A DNA stretch of 64,000 bases from Catellatospora tritici (GTDB lineage Bacteria > Actinomycetota > Actinomycetes > Mycobacteriales > Micromonosporaceae): positions 64,177 to 128,176 of the forward strand of contig NZ_JAHRCY010000020.1 of NCBI RefSeq assembly GCF_019083965.1. Direction: 5' to 3'. Within the stretch, counting starts at the first letter, position 1; each line of letters starts with the position of its first letter. Positions 24,939-34,001 of this stretch are shown piece by piece. Made by a program: the position numbers and the translations under genes. The notes under the pieces were generated by a model, which saw only the letters and a program-made list of their open reading frames with translations, ran no database searches and was not told the origin of the DNA.

Positions 24939-25583
24939 TCAGATCAGGCTGACGACGCCGGTGTCGAGGTCGTACACGGCGCCGACGACCTGGACCTTGC
25001 CCTCGGCGACGGGAGCGGCCAGGCGCCCGACGGAGCGCAGCTGCGCGGCGGTGCGTTCGACGTGGCGGCGCAGCGCCTTGGGCACCGCCTGCGGGTCGTC
25101 CGCGCCGACCTCGGTGACGGCCGGGGCGATCTCCTCGACCAGGTAGCCCAGGAAGCCGTCGGGCCGCGATCCCGTGCGCACGGCCTCGACGGTGGCGGCC
25201 ACGGCGCCGCACCGCTCGTGCCCGAGCACAAGAATCAGCGAGGCGTGCAGCTCGGTGACGGCGAACTCGACCGAACCGATCACGGACCGGTCCAGTACGT
25301 GTCCGCCGGAGCGCACCACGCAGATCGAGCCGAAGTTCTGGTCGAACACCGCCTCCAGCGGCACCCGCGAGTCGATACAGCCCACGACCACCGCGTACGG
25401 CTCCTGGGTGCTGGAACGGGCGGCCGCCTCGCCGATGTGGTGGCCGTAGCGGGGACGTCCCGCCGCGAACCGGCGGTTACCCGCCAGCAGGTCTGCCAGC
25501 GCCTCAGCCGGCCCCGGGTTTTCCCCCGGGCCGTCGTCGGGCACGGTCTCTTGCATCGTCGGCGCAGTCTCGGACAGCGTCAT
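24939..25583 (-). CDS. Beta-class carbonic anhydrase
   Basis: The 214-residue zinc enzyme interconverts CO2 and bicarbonate. It has the beta-class ligands: Cys and Asp-Arg dyad in CIDSRVPLE, then His and Cys in HERCGAV, plus the VVRSGGHVLD strand. Bicarbonate could serve the acyl-CoA carboxylase encoded nearby, which is inference only. The ATG at 25583 has an AAGGG unusually close; ATG 25556 is an alternative start. Confidence 0.94.
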   Translation of the reverse strand: MTLSETAPTMQETVPDDGPGENPGPAEALADLLAGNRRFAAGRPRYGHHIGEAAARSSTQEPYAVVVGCIDSRVPLEAVFDQNFGSICVVRSGGHVLDRSVIGSVEFAVTELHASLILVLGHERCGAVAATVEAVRTGSRPDGFLGYLVEEIAPAVTEVGADDPQAVPKALRRHVERTAAQLRSVGRLAAPVAEGKVQVVGAVYDLDTGVVSLI

Positions 25584-25846
25584 GCCCTTACTCTGGCTGG
25601 TCTGCGGTACGCGCGGGAAGGTTACGCGAGGGTAGTGCGACGATTCTCACCGGCGCGGCCCCTGCGCGCGGCGGCTCTACGGTCGCGGATCCGACTTACG
25701 GGAAACCCGGAGATTCGGATGATTCGCTGCTCCGGCGATGTTCTCGCGTTCCCCGGTCGGGTATCTTTTCGGCGGCGCCGAGCCGTCGCGACCGCGACGA
25801 TCGCCGCACTCGCGCGAGTTCTGCGCGGCCGTCGGAGGGGGTGCTC

Positions 25847-26548
25847 GTGGATTCCGTCACCGCGTGGTTGGAGACCCTGCCGCCGCTCGTGATCTACATC
25901 ATCGTCGGGCTGGTCATCGGCACCGAGAGCATGGGCATTCCGCTGCCCGGCGAGATCGTGCTGGTCAGCGCGTCGCTGCTGGCCGCGACCACCGACTACG
26001 CCTCGCCGTGGGGGGTGGCGATCGGCGCCGCGATCGGCGCCATCGTGGGCGACTCCATCGGGTACGCCGTGGGCATGCGCGGCGGCCGCCCGCTGCTGGA
26101 GCGGCTGGGCCGCAAGTTCCCCAAGCATCTCGGCCCGGCGCAGATCGCCCGCGCGGAGACGATGTTCGGGCGCTGGGGCACCTGGGCGGTGTTCTTCGGC
26201 CGCTTCGTCGCGCTGCTGCGCATCCTGGCCGGGCCGATGGCCGGGGCGCTGCGGGTGCCGTATCGCAAGTTCCTGGTCGCCAACGCCGCGGGCGGCATCG
26301 TGTGGGCCTTCGGCACCACCTTCGCCATCTATGCGCTGGGCGCGGTGGCCGAGCACTGGCTCAAGCGCTTCTCCTGGGCCGCGCTGATCGTGGCGCTGGT
26401 CTTCGGCCTGGGCTCCACCTGGTATCTCAAGCGCCGCGCCCACCGGCACGGCGCCGAGGACAATCTGACTGAGACGGTCGAACCGGACATCGCGCTCGCT
26501 GAAGTCGCCCCGAACGCCAAGAAGTCCGCCAAGGAGCGGGTCGGCTGA
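25847..26548 (+). CDS. DedA-family membrane protein
   Basis: The 233-residue polytopic protein has the DedA/SNARE-associated pattern. GIPLPGEIVLVSASLLAA is followed by an Arg-rich amphipathic middle (FFGRFVALLRILAGPMAGALRVPYRKF) and C-terminal helices. DedA proteins act as lipid flippases/scramblases, for example of undecaprenyl phosphate. GTG 25847 was chosen because GGAGGGG lies eight bases upstream; GTG 25841 is too close to it. The C-terminal tail is hydrophilic. Confidence 0.9.
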   Translation: MDSVTAWLETLPPLVIYIIVGLVIGTESMGIPLPGEIVLVSASLLAATTDYASPWGVAIGAAIGAIVGDSIGYAVGMRGGRPLLERLGRKFPKHLGPAQIARAETMFGRWGTWAVFFGRFVALLRILAGPMAGALRVPYRKFLVANAAGGIVWAFGTTFAIYALGAVAEHWLKRFSWAALIVALVFGLGSTWYLKRRAHRHGAEDNLTETVEPDIALAEVAPNAKKSAKERVG

Positions 26549-26602
26549 CGTCCAGCCTATCGGGTGCCACCACCGGCCGCATCGCCCCGGTGATCGATCT
26601 TC

Positions 26603-26623
26603 GGTACGGGGCGAGCCCGTACC
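26603..26623. promoter_or_regulatory. Perfect 8+5+8 inverted repeat upstream of the helicase gene
   Basis: GGTACGGG-GCGAG-CCCGTACC lies 38 nt before the helicase ATG. Two similar strings flank it (CCTATCGGGTGCC at about 26557 and CCTATCGGGGCACC at 26623). It could be an operator or an mRNA hairpin in the leader. Confidence 0.45.
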
Positions 26624-26660
26624 CTATCGGGGCACCTTTTGCCCGCGGCCCGGGAGACTC

Positions 26661-28829
26661 ATGTCAGACAACACCCTGCACGAAGAGATCGCCTCAGAGC
26701 AGCAGCACGTGGACCGGGTCTACGCCCGGCTCGCCGGGCTGCGCGCCGAGGCGGCGCAGGCGGAGGCCGACGGCTACCAGCTCGCCCGCGTCGGCAACTA
26801 CGGCGCCCTGGTCGAGCGCGACGCGATGGTCTTCCACGCGGCCCGGCGCCGCCACAGCTTCGACACCGAGCACGAGGGCCTGGTCTTCGGACGGCTCGAT
26901 CTGCACCCGGACCGGGTGGAGACGGAGCCGACCGATGCGGTGGCCGACCCGGAGGCGGCGGGCTGGGACGAGCGGCCCCGCTACATCGGCCGCCTCGGCG
27001 TGCGTACCGAGCAGGCCGAGCCGCTCCTGATCGACTGGCGTGCCCCGGCCGCCGCCGCCTTCTACCGGGCCACCGCCGCGCAGCCGCTCGGGGTGATCCG
27101 TCGCCGCATGATCTCGTCGTTCGGCGAGAAGGTCACCGGCATCGAGGACGACCTGCTCGACCCGGCCAACGCGCCCGAGAGCATGACCGTGATCGGCGAC
27201 GGGGCACTGCTCGCGGCGCTGAGCCGGGCCAAGGGCACCGGCATGCGCGACATCGTCGCGACCATCCAGCACGAGCAGGACCTGGCGATCCGCTCCCCCG
27301 CGTCCGGGGTGACCCTGGTCGAGGGCGGGCCGGGCACCGGCAAGACCGCGGTGGCGCTGCACCGCGCCGCGTACCTGCTCTACGCCGACCGGGCCCGGTT
27401 CGCCGGGGGCGGCGTGCTGATCGTGGGCCCGTCACCGGTGTTCGTGGAGTACATCGAGACGGTGCTGCCCGCCCTCGGCGAGGACTCCGCCACGCTCAAA
27501 TCGACCGGCCAGCTCGTGGTGGGCGTCAACGCCGTACGGGAGGAGACCGCCGCCGTACGCGCGGTGAAGGGCTCGCTGCGGATGCGCCGGGTGCTGCGCC
27601 GCGCGGCCGAGGACGCTCCGCCGAGCAACCCCGACGGCCTGCGCATCCGCTACCGGGGCGAGTGGCTGGTGCTGACCCGGCAGCAGGGCGAGGAGATCCG
27701 GCGGCGGGTGGGGCGCGGCAACCGCCGCAACGAGATCCGGGCCAAGGCGTTCGGTGCGGTGCTCGACCAGCTGTGGGCCCAGGCCAAGCCGAAGCTGGCC
27801 CGGCTGGAGCAGTCGCGGTTCGACGAGGAGCTGACCGAACACGAGGGCTTCCGGAGCTTCCTCAAGGCGTGGTGGCCGATCGTGCGCCCGATCGACGTGC
27901 TGGGCTGGCTGGGCGACCCGCGCCGGCTGCGCCGCTACGCCGAGGGCACGTTGTCGGGCGAGGAGCAGCGGCTGCTGAGCCGTGCCCTGGCGCCGCTGCG
28001 CGAGTCAGGGCCGAGCATCGACGACGTGCCGCTGCTGGACGAGCTGAGGGAGCTGGTCGGCCTGCAGCCGGTGCCCAAGCGGCGGCGCCGGGAGGCGTAC
28101 ACGGTGGGCGGGGTGCGCGAGGTCGCCACGGCGTACGAGCGGGCCCGCGCGAGCCTGGCCGCCGACCCGCGCGAGCGTGACTACCGCGACTACGCGCACG
28201 TGGTGGTCGACGAGGCGCAGGACGTGACCCCGATGCAGTGGCGCATGATCGGCCGCCGGGGGCACGCGGCGAGCTGGACCATCGTCGGCGACCCGGCCCA
28301 GTCGGCCTGGATCGGCGACCCGCGTGAGCCCGTCCGGGCGCGGGACGAGGCACTGGGCGGCCGCAAGCGGCACCCGCACCGGCTGACCACCAACTACCGC
28401 AACTCCACCGAGATCTTCGAGGTCGCCGCCGAGGTGATTCGACAGGTCTCGCCGGACCTGCCGCTGCCGAAGGCGGTGCGCAGCACCGGCGTGGCCCCGG
28501 TGCACCGCCTGGTCGAGCCGGCCGGGCTGGAGCAGGCGGTCCGGGAGGCGGTGGCGGCGCAGCTCGGCGAGGTCGAGGGCACCGTCGGCGTGATCACCGC
28601 GGACGCGAGCGTACGCGAGCGGGTGCGCGAGTGGCTGGCCGAGCACGCGCAGGAGCGGCTGCGGGTGGTCACCGCGCTGGAGGCCAAGGGGATGGAGTAC
28701 GACGGTGTCGTGCTCGTCGAGCCCGCCGCGATCACCGCCGGCACCGACGCGGGCCGCCGCACGCTGTATGTGGCCCTGTCCCGCGCCACCCAGCGCCTGG
28801 TGACCATCGCCACCCAGCCGTGGCGCTGA
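26661..28829 (+). CDS. HelD/HelR-like superfamily 1 helicase (RNA polymerase-associated type)
   Basis: The 722-residue protein has an N-terminal coiled coil (HEEIASEQQHVDRVYARLAGLRAEAAQAEADG), a YIGRLG...LLIDWRAPAA block typical of HelD, and Walker A GGPGTGKT near residue 223. A long insert follows, then VVVDEAQDV Walker B, LTTNYRNS and ALEAKGMEYDGVVL motifs. HelD proteins remove stalled RNA polymerase from DNA, and the HelR subgroup protects it from rifamycins. Subgroup assignment is not certain. It is monocistronic, with an inverted repeat upstream and element B downstream. Confidence 0.88.
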   Translation: MSDNTLHEEIASEQQHVDRVYARLAGLRAEAAQAEADGYQLARVGNYGALVERDAMVFHAARRRHSFDTEHEGLVFGRLDLHPDRVETEPTDAVADPEAAGWDERPRYIGRLGVRTEQAEPLLIDWRAPAAAAFYRATAAQPLGVIRRRMISSFGEKVTGIEDDLLDPANAPESMTVIGDGALLAALSRAKGTGMRDIVATIQHEQDLAIRSPASGVTLVEGGPGTGKTAVALHRAAYLLYADRARFAGGGVLIVGPSPVFVEYIETVLPALGEDSATLKSTGQLVVGVNAVREETAAVRAVKGSLRMRRVLRRAAEDAPPSNPDGLRIRYRGEWLVLTRQQGEEIRRRVGRGNRRNEIRAKAFGAVLDQLWAQAKPKLARLEQSRFDEELTEHEGFRSFLKAWWPIVRPIDVLGWLGDPRRLRRYAEGTLSGEEQRLLSRALAPLRESGPSIDDVPLLDELRELVGLQPVPKRRRREAYTVGGVREVATAYERARASLAADPRERDYRDYAHVVVDEAQDVTPMQWRMIGRRGHAASWTIVGDPAQSAWIGDPREPVRARDEALGGRKRHPHRLTTNYRNSTEIFEVAAEVIRQVSPDLPLPKAVRSTGVAPVHRLVEPAGLEQAVREAVAAQLGEVEGTVGVITADASVRERVREWLAEHAQERLRVVTALEAKGMEYDGVVLVEPAAITAGTDAGRRTLYVALSRATQRLVTIATQPWR

Positions 28830-28836
28830 GACTGTG

Positions 28837-28890
28837 GGTTAAGAAGGGCCCCTTCTTCTACGCAATGCGATAAGAAGGGGCCCTTCGTTG
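28837..28890. terminator. Paired AAGGGGCCCTT palindromes (element copy B)
   Basis: Two palindromes (AAGAAGGGCCCCTTCTT, then AAGAAGGGGCCCTTC) lie between the helicase stop and the convergent secreted repeat protein stop. Same design as copies A, C and D. Confidence 0.78.
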
Positions 28891-28892
28891 CC

Positions 28893-30170
28893 TCACCAGT
28901 CGGAGTTGGCGGCGCCGAGGCCCAGGCGGACCTGGTCGAACAGGTTCCCGTCGTTGTCGTCGGTGAACGACAGCGCGATCTCGCCCCAGGCGGAGACGGC
29001 GACGGCGCCCTGCTCCTGGCGGCCGGTGGTCGTGTCGGTGTAGGACTGCGCGGCCAGGCGACCGGCGGTGGTGCCGTCGGGGTTGTAGCCGCGCGCCCAC
29101 ACGTCCAGGCCGTTGGCCGGGGTGGTCCAGGCGACCACGGTGGCGGCCTGGTCGTCGATGCCGACGCTGGGCGAGATGGCGCCCGCCTCGCTGGACACCT
29201 CCAGGTCGCCGTGGCGGGCGGTGCCGTCGGCCTTGAACGAGCGGGCCCACACCCCGGCGGTGCCGGTGTGGTCGGACTCCCAGGCCACGGTGAAGTCGCC
29301 GGTGAAGTTCGCCGCGATCGAGGCGTGCCACTGCTGGTTGCCGCCGTTGACGTTGGCGGTGCGGCGGGTCAGGTTCACCGCGCCGTTGGCCCTGGCCAGG
29401 CGGACCAGGCCGATGTTGTAGAACGCGTTGGCGTCGGAGTCCTCGTCCCAGACCACGAGCGCGTCACCGGCGGCGGAGACGGCGACGTCCGGGCGGTGGT
29501 GGGTGCCGGTGGTCTGGCTGGCGGTCACCTCGTACGCCTTGGTGGTGACGTTGGTGTAGCCCGCCGCCTTGACCAGGGAAACGGTGGCGCCCTCGGCGAT
29601 GTCCTCCCAGACCACGGTGAAGGCGACCGCGGTGGTGCTGTTCGGGGTGCCGTCCGGGTCGACCGCCACCTTCGGCACGATCTGCTGCCCGGCGGTGTCG
29701 GCGTTGGCGCGGCCGGAGCCCAGCACCGTGCCGGTCGGACCGACGACCTGGTAGGGGATGTTGAAGAACCCGTTGCCGTCCGGGTCGTCGGCCCAGACCA
29801 CCACCGCGTTGCCCTTGTCGTCCAGGCCGACGTCGGGGGTGATGTGCTTCCAGTTCGTCCCGGCGGTGCCGCCGGTGGACAGCTTCTTCTCGTAGACGGC
29901 GACGCCGTCCTTGAACAGCCGGAGGTAGACCTCCGAGTGGTTGTTGTCCTCGGGGGCGGCGGTGTCGCGGTCGTCCTCCCAGACGACGGCGACGTAGCCG
30001 TTGCGGTTGGTGGCGATCGCGGCGCCGTCCTGGTCGCCGGTGGCGACGCTGTTGGCGGTCGACCAGGTGACCGTGGCGGGCGCGGCGTACGCCGGAACAG
30101 CGGTCAGGGTGAGCGCGGCAGTGGCCAGCGTGGTCAGCGAGACCGCGGCCAGGGGTGCGAGGCGGGTCAT
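28893..30170 (-). CDS. Secreted repeat protein, probable beta-propeller
   Basis: The 425-residue protein has a Sec signal (ending AVPAYA). Seven or so repeats follow, each with a hydrophobic strand and acidic turn: AVVWEDDRD, VVVWADDPDGNG, TVVWEDIAEG, LVVWDEDSDAN, TVAWESDHTG, VVAWTTPANG. These resemble Ca-binding or propeller blades; no catalytic motif is recognised. ATG 30170 follows a GGAGA that overlaps the phoD stop, so it is probably translated from the phoD mRNA. A role in surface binding or phosphate scavenging is only inferred. Confidence 0.8.
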   Translation of the reverse strand: MTRLAPLAAVSLTTLATAALTLTAVPAYAAPATVTWSTANSVATGDQDGAAIATNRNGYVAVVWEDDRDTAAPEDNNHSEVYLRLFKDGVAVYEKKLSTGGTAGTNWKHITPDVGLDDKGNAVVVWADDPDGNGFFNIPYQVVGPTGTVLGSGRANADTAGQQIVPKVAVDPDGTPNSTTAVAFTVVWEDIAEGATVSLVKAAGYTNVTTKAYEVTASQTTGTHHRPDVAVSAAGDALVVWDEDSDANAFYNIGLVRLARANGAVNLTRRTANVNGGNQQWHASIAANFTGDFTVAWESDHTGTAGVWARSFKADGTARHGDLEVSSEAGAISPSVGIDDQAATVVAWTTPANGLDVWARGYNPDGTTAGRLAAQSYTDTTTGRQEQGAVAVSAWGEIALSFTDDNDGNLFDQVRLGLGAANSDW

Positions 30171-30184
30171 GGGAACGGGTTCTC

Positions 30185-31711
30185 CTAGATCTGCTGCAGG
30201 CCGGGCTGGCCGTCGGCGATGGCGTACGAGCGCAGCGTGGTCACCGGCGCGCCGTGCTCGGTGACGGTGGCCACCGAGCGGAAGTCGGCCCGGACCTGGC
30301 TCTGGCTGATCGTGGTGAGCACGTAGCCGCGCCGGTCGGAGTAGAACTTCAGGTGCGGGTTGGTCGCCACATCGGGGATGGTGGTGGTCGCGGTGCCGTT
30401 GCCGCCCGAGGTGATCGAGGTGCAGACCAGTTCGGTGCCGATGGTCGCCGAGTTGGCGTTGGCGTAGTCGGCCTTGAGGTTGTTGGCCCAGGCGGCGTGC
30501 ACGTCGCCGGTGAGCACCAGCGGGTTGCGCACCTGCCGGTCGAGCCAGCCCTGTTGGATGCGGGCGCGCGAGGCGCGGTAGCCGTCCCAGGCGTCCATGC
30601 TGGACGCGCCGGCGGCGTCGAACCGGCGGGCGAAGAAGACCTGCTGGCCGAGGATGTCCCAGGTGCCGTAGTGCTGGGCCAGGCCGTCGAGCAGCCACGC
30701 CTCCTGGGCGGTGCCGGGCAGGCTGCGGCTGGCCAGGTCGGCGTCGGCGCAGACCTTCCAGCCGTCGCCGCAGGCCTGGTCGTTGCGGAACTGGCGGGTG
30801 TCGAGCATGTGGAAGGTGGCCAGGTTGCCCCAGCGAACGCGGCGGTAGAGGGGAATGCTGTTGCCGACCGGCGCCTGGGCGGGCCGCAGCGGCATGTTCT
30901 CGTAGTACGCCCGGTAGGCGTCGGTGCGGCGCTGGGTCCACTGCGCGGTGGTCAGCGCCGGGCTGCTGTCGTTGCGCACCATGTTGGCGTAGTTGTTCTC
31001 GACCTCGTGGTCGTCGGGCACCACCAGCCAGGGTGCGACGGCGTGCGCGGCCTGCAGGTCCGGGTCGGACTTGTAGAGCGCGTACCGGCGGCGGTAGTCG
31101 GCCAGCGACACGATCTCGCTGCCCACGTGCTCGCGTACCGAGCCGGCGGTGGCGGCGTCCTCGTAGATGTAGTCGCCGAGGTGCAGGATCAGGCCGGGGT
31201 TGTCCTCGGCCATGCGCCGGTAGGCGGTGTAGTAGCCCGACTCGTAGTGGGCGCAGGAGGCGAAGGCCATCACCAGGTCACGGCCGAAGGTGCCCGTGGC
31301 GGGGGCGGTGCGGGTGCGCCCGACCGGGGAGATGTGGCCCTGGGCGCGGAAGCGGTAGTAGTAGTCGCTGTCCGGGCTCAGACCGCCCGCGACCACGTGC
31401 ACCGAGTGCGCGTCGGCGTAGCGTGCGGTCACCGTGCCCGAGGCGACCAGCGTGCCGAAGGTCGAGCTGGTGGAGACCTGCCAGTCGACGGCGACGTCGG
31501 CGTTGGCCATGCCGCCCTGGCCGTCGGCGTTGAGCGGGGTCGGCGCCAGGCGGGTCCACAGGACCACGCTGCTCGCGTCGGGCTCACCGGAGGCGACACC
31601 GAGTTTGAAGGGGAAGGGCGCCGCCGCGTACGCGAGGCTGCCGGCGGTGAGCGCGGACCCGATTGTGGCGAGTCCACCCAGGACGAAAGTGCGACGACCG
31701 AGGGGGTTCAT
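30185..31711 (-). CDS. phoD: Tat-exported alkaline phosphatase D
   Basis: The 508-residue metallophosphodiesterase/monoesterase releases phosphate outside the cell. ATG 31711 begins a twin-arginine signal (MNPLGRRTFVLGG...AYAAAP). The PhoD domain shows the N-terminal Fn3-like part, ASCAHYESGYYTAYRRMAE, HLGDYIYED, VPDDHEVENNY and LVLTGDVHAAWANN metal-site blocks. The frame opens upstream at GTG 31795, but that extension would carry the PHO-like repeats and bury the Tat signal. Phosphate control is likely from those repeats. Confidence 0.92.
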   Translation of the reverse strand: MNPLGRRTFVLGGLATIGSALTAGSLAYAAAPFPFKLGVASGEPDASSVVLWTRLAPTPLNADGQGGMANADVAVDWQVSTSSTFGTLVASGTVTARYADAHSVHVVAGGLSPDSDYYYRFRAQGHISPVGRTRTAPATGTFGRDLVMAFASCAHYESGYYTAYRRMAEDNPGLILHLGDYIYEDAATAGSVREHVGSEIVSLADYRRRYALYKSDPDLQAAHAVAPWLVVPDDHEVENNYANMVRNDSSPALTTAQWTQRRTDAYRAYYENMPLRPAQAPVGNSIPLYRRVRWGNLATFHMLDTRQFRNDQACGDGWKVCADADLASRSLPGTAQEAWLLDGLAQHYGTWDILGQQVFFARRFDAAGASSMDAWDGYRASRARIQQGWLDRQVRNPLVLTGDVHAAWANNLKADYANANSATIGTELVCTSITSGGNGTATTTIPDVATNPHLKFYSDRRGYVLTTISQSQVRADFRSVATVTEHGAPVTTLRSYAIADGQPGLQQI

Positions 31712-31729
31712 GGGCCGTAGATTCATTGA

Positions 31730-31762
31730 TACATATGAACATAATCTTGAACGTAGGTGAAC
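31730..31762 (-). promoter_or_regulatory. PHO-box-like direct repeats upstream of phoD
   Basis: Reading on the minus strand, three GTTCA repeats begin at 31762 (GTTCACCTAC), 31752 (GTTCAAGATTAT) and 31740 (GTTCATATGTA). Their 10- and 12-nt spacing approximates the 11-nt GTTCACC repeat bound by PhoP in actinomycetes. They lie 19-51 nt before the phoD ATG. Confidence 0.6.
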
Positions 31763-31808
31763 CCAGAATGTCCACAGACCCTCCAGATCGGCCACAGAAC
31801 CACTACAC

Positions 31809-31862
31809 GAAGGAAGGGCCCCTTCTTATCGCTTTTCGACGTAGAAGGGGCCCTTCTTAACC
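31809..31862. terminator. Paired AAGGGGCCCTT palindromes (element copy C)
   Basis: Two palindromes (AAGGAAGGGCCCCTTCTT, then AGAAGGGGCCCTTCTT) separated by ATCGCTTTTCGACGT. They follow the end of the leftward beta-galactosidase gene and precede the phoD promoter. Confidence 0.75.
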
Positions 31863-31885
31863 AAGTCGGACTGGCTCGACCGTCC

Positions 31886-33859
31886 TCACCGGATCGCGCG
31901 GACGCCACCGGGTGGGATGGTCACCGCCCCGGGCCACACACTGCCGTCCAGCAGATCCGTGCCAGATGGCTCCGACACCACCACTTCGGTGTCGCCGTGG
32001 TTGATGAGGAACACCACATCGCCGCGGCGGACGTACTCCAGGTCGTCGGGCAGGCCGTGCGGGCGGCGTACGCCCGCGGTGTCCAGGGCTCGGGCCAGCA
32101 GCGGCCGCAGCCGGTCGACGGCGGTCGCGACATACCAGGCGGTGCCCCGGCCCAGGTCGTGCCGGGTGACCGCGGGGTGGCCCGCGTCGGGTCCGGCGGC
32201 GAAGTCGACCACCGGAACCGCCCCGGCCGGGCGCACCCGCTCCGACCACACCGCCCCGCGCGACCCGTCACCGAGCTCGACCGTCTCGCCCTCGCGCAGC
32301 GGATGGAACTCCTCGATGGACAGCCCCAGCACCTCCCGCAGCGCCCCCGGATACGCCCCCGGGTGCACCGTCTCGTGCTCGTCGACGATCCCGGAGAAGT
32401 ACGACACCAGCAGGTGCCCGCCCGACTCCACGTAGCGGCACAGGTTCTTGGCCGCCACCTCCCCCAGCAGATACGCGCTGGGCGCCACCACCAGCCGGTA
32501 CGCCGACAGATCCGCCGCCGGATGTACGAAGTCGACGGTCGCGTGCTCACGCCACAGCGCCTCGTAGTACGCGTCGACCCGCTCCCGGAACCGCAGGTCG
32601 ACACTGGGCCGCCACTCCAGCTCCAGGGCCCAGAACGATTCCCAGTCCCACACCACCGCCACCTCGGCGGCGACCCGGCTGCCGCGTACCGGCGCCAGCT
32701 CGCGCAGCTGCGCACCCAGCTCCACCACGTCGCGCCACAGCTGCGAGTCGGTGCCCGCCTGCGGCAGCATCGCCGAGTGGAACTTCTCCGCGCCGTAGCG
32801 GGAAGCCCGCCACTGGAAGAACAGCACCGAATCCGAGCCGCGCGCCACATGGGCCAGGCTGTTGCGGCGCAGCTCGCCCGGCCGCTTGGCCAGGTTGCGC
32901 GGCTGCCAGTTCACCGCCCCGGTGGAGTGCTCCATCAGCAGCCACGGGGCGCCGCCCGCCAGCGACCGACTCAGGTCGGCCGACAGGGCCAGCTCGATGT
33001 GGTTGTCGGGGCGCTCGGCGGTCAGGTAGTGGTCGTTGCTGACCACGTCCACCTCGGGCGCCCACCGCCACAGGTCCATGGACTTGCAGTTGGCGGTCAT
33101 GAAGTTGGTGGTGACCGGGGTGTGCGGGGTGCTCGCGCGCAGGATGTCGCGCTGCAGCGTGAAGCAGGCCAGGTGCTCGTCGGAGGTGAACCGCGCGAAG
33201 TCCAGCCGCTGGGCGGGGTTGACCGCGGTGTGGTTGGCGCGCGGGACGTCGATCTCGTCCCAGTCGCCGTATCGCTGGCTCCAGAAGTCGGCGCCCCAGG
33301 CCTCGTTGAGCGCGTCGAGGTCGCCGTAAATGGCGCGCAGCCAGGCCCGGAACGCGGCGACGCTGGCTTCGCAGTAGCACTCGCCGAGCGGAGCGCCGTA
33401 CTCGTTGTGCACGTGCCAGAGGACGACAGCCGGGTGGTCGCGGTAGTGCTCGGCCAGGGCGCGGGCGATCCCGGCGGTGGCGGCGCGATACTCCGGCGAG
33501 CTGGGGCAGGCGTTCTGGCGGCCGCCGACGCCGATGCGTACGCCCTCGCGGTTCACCGGCAGGGTGTGCGGATACGCCCGGGAGAACCAGGGCGGCGGGG
33601 CGGCGGTCGGGGTGCCCAGATCGACGGCGATCCCGGCGGCGTGCAGCCGGTCGATGATCTCGTCGAGCCAGCCGAACTCGTACCGGCCCGGGGCCGGCTC
33701 CAGCCGGGCCCAGGCGAAGACGCCGAGGCTGACCAGGTTGACCCCGGCCGCGCGCATCAGCGCGACGTCCTCCTCCTGCACCTGGCGGGGCCACTGCTCG
33801 GGGTTGTAGTCCCCGCCGTAGGCCAGACCCCCGAGCCGGGTGCTGATGCTGTCGACCAC
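31886..33859 (-). CDS. GH42 beta-galactosidase
   Basis: The 657-residue glycoside hydrolase removes beta-galactosyl residues. It has the GH42 start LGGLAYGGDYNPEQWP, acid/base Glu in WHVHNEYG, nucleophile Glu in WLLMEHSTG, and the trimerisation and beta domains after it. No signal peptide is present, so it acts on imported oligosaccharide. GTG 33859 has AGGGGG five bases upstream; the frame is open further but crosses the operator. It diverges from the sugar ABC importer and shares a regulatory region with it. Confidence 0.94.
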   Translation of the reverse strand: MVDSISTRLGGLAYGGDYNPEQWPRQVQEEDVALMRAAGVNLVSLGVFAWARLEPAPGRYEFGWLDEIIDRLHAAGIAVDLGTPTAAPPPWFSRAYPHTLPVNREGVRIGVGGRQNACPSSPEYRAATAGIARALAEHYRDHPAVVLWHVHNEYGAPLGECYCEASVAAFRAWLRAIYGDLDALNEAWGADFWSQRYGDWDEIDVPRANHTAVNPAQRLDFARFTSDEHLACFTLQRDILRASTPHTPVTTNFMTANCKSMDLWRWAPEVDVVSNDHYLTAERPDNHIELALSADLSRSLAGGAPWLLMEHSTGAVNWQPRNLAKRPGELRRNSLAHVARGSDSVLFFQWRASRYGAEKFHSAMLPQAGTDSQLWRDVVELGAQLRELAPVRGSRVAAEVAVVWDWESFWALELEWRPSVDLRFRERVDAYYEALWREHATVDFVHPAADLSAYRLVVAPSAYLLGEVAAKNLCRYVESGGHLLVSYFSGIVDEHETVHPGAYPGALREVLGLSIEEFHPLREGETVELGDGSRGAVWSERVRPAGAVPVVDFAAGPDAGHPAVTRHDLGRGTAWYVATAVDRLRPLLARALDTAGVRRPHGLPDDLEYVRRGDVVFLINHGDTEVVVSEPSGTDLLDGSVWPGAVTIPPGGVRAIR

Positions 33860-33874
33860 CGGTCCCCCTTTGTT

Positions 33875-33890
33875 CTGTGAACGTGCACAG
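33875..33890. promoter_or_regulatory. LacI-type operator O1, beta-galactosidase side
   Basis: CTGTGAACGTGCACAG is a near-perfect 16-bp palindrome (one mismatched pair) lying 15 nt upstream of the beta-galactosidase start. It matches the perfect site at 34002. Confidence 0.72.
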
Positions 33891-34001
33891 TAGCGGAAGC
33901 ACTCCGAGCGCGGAAGCCACCATGCGGCAAATCCCGACCGTGTAACGAGTTTGCGAACGTGCCTTGACGGCCGCGTTACGGCCCCTCCACACTGTTGCGC
34001 A

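Noticed and set aside
31712..31795. Longer phoD start at GTG 31795
   Set aside because: It would add 28 residues ahead of the twin-arginine signal and place the PHO-like repeats inside the gene.
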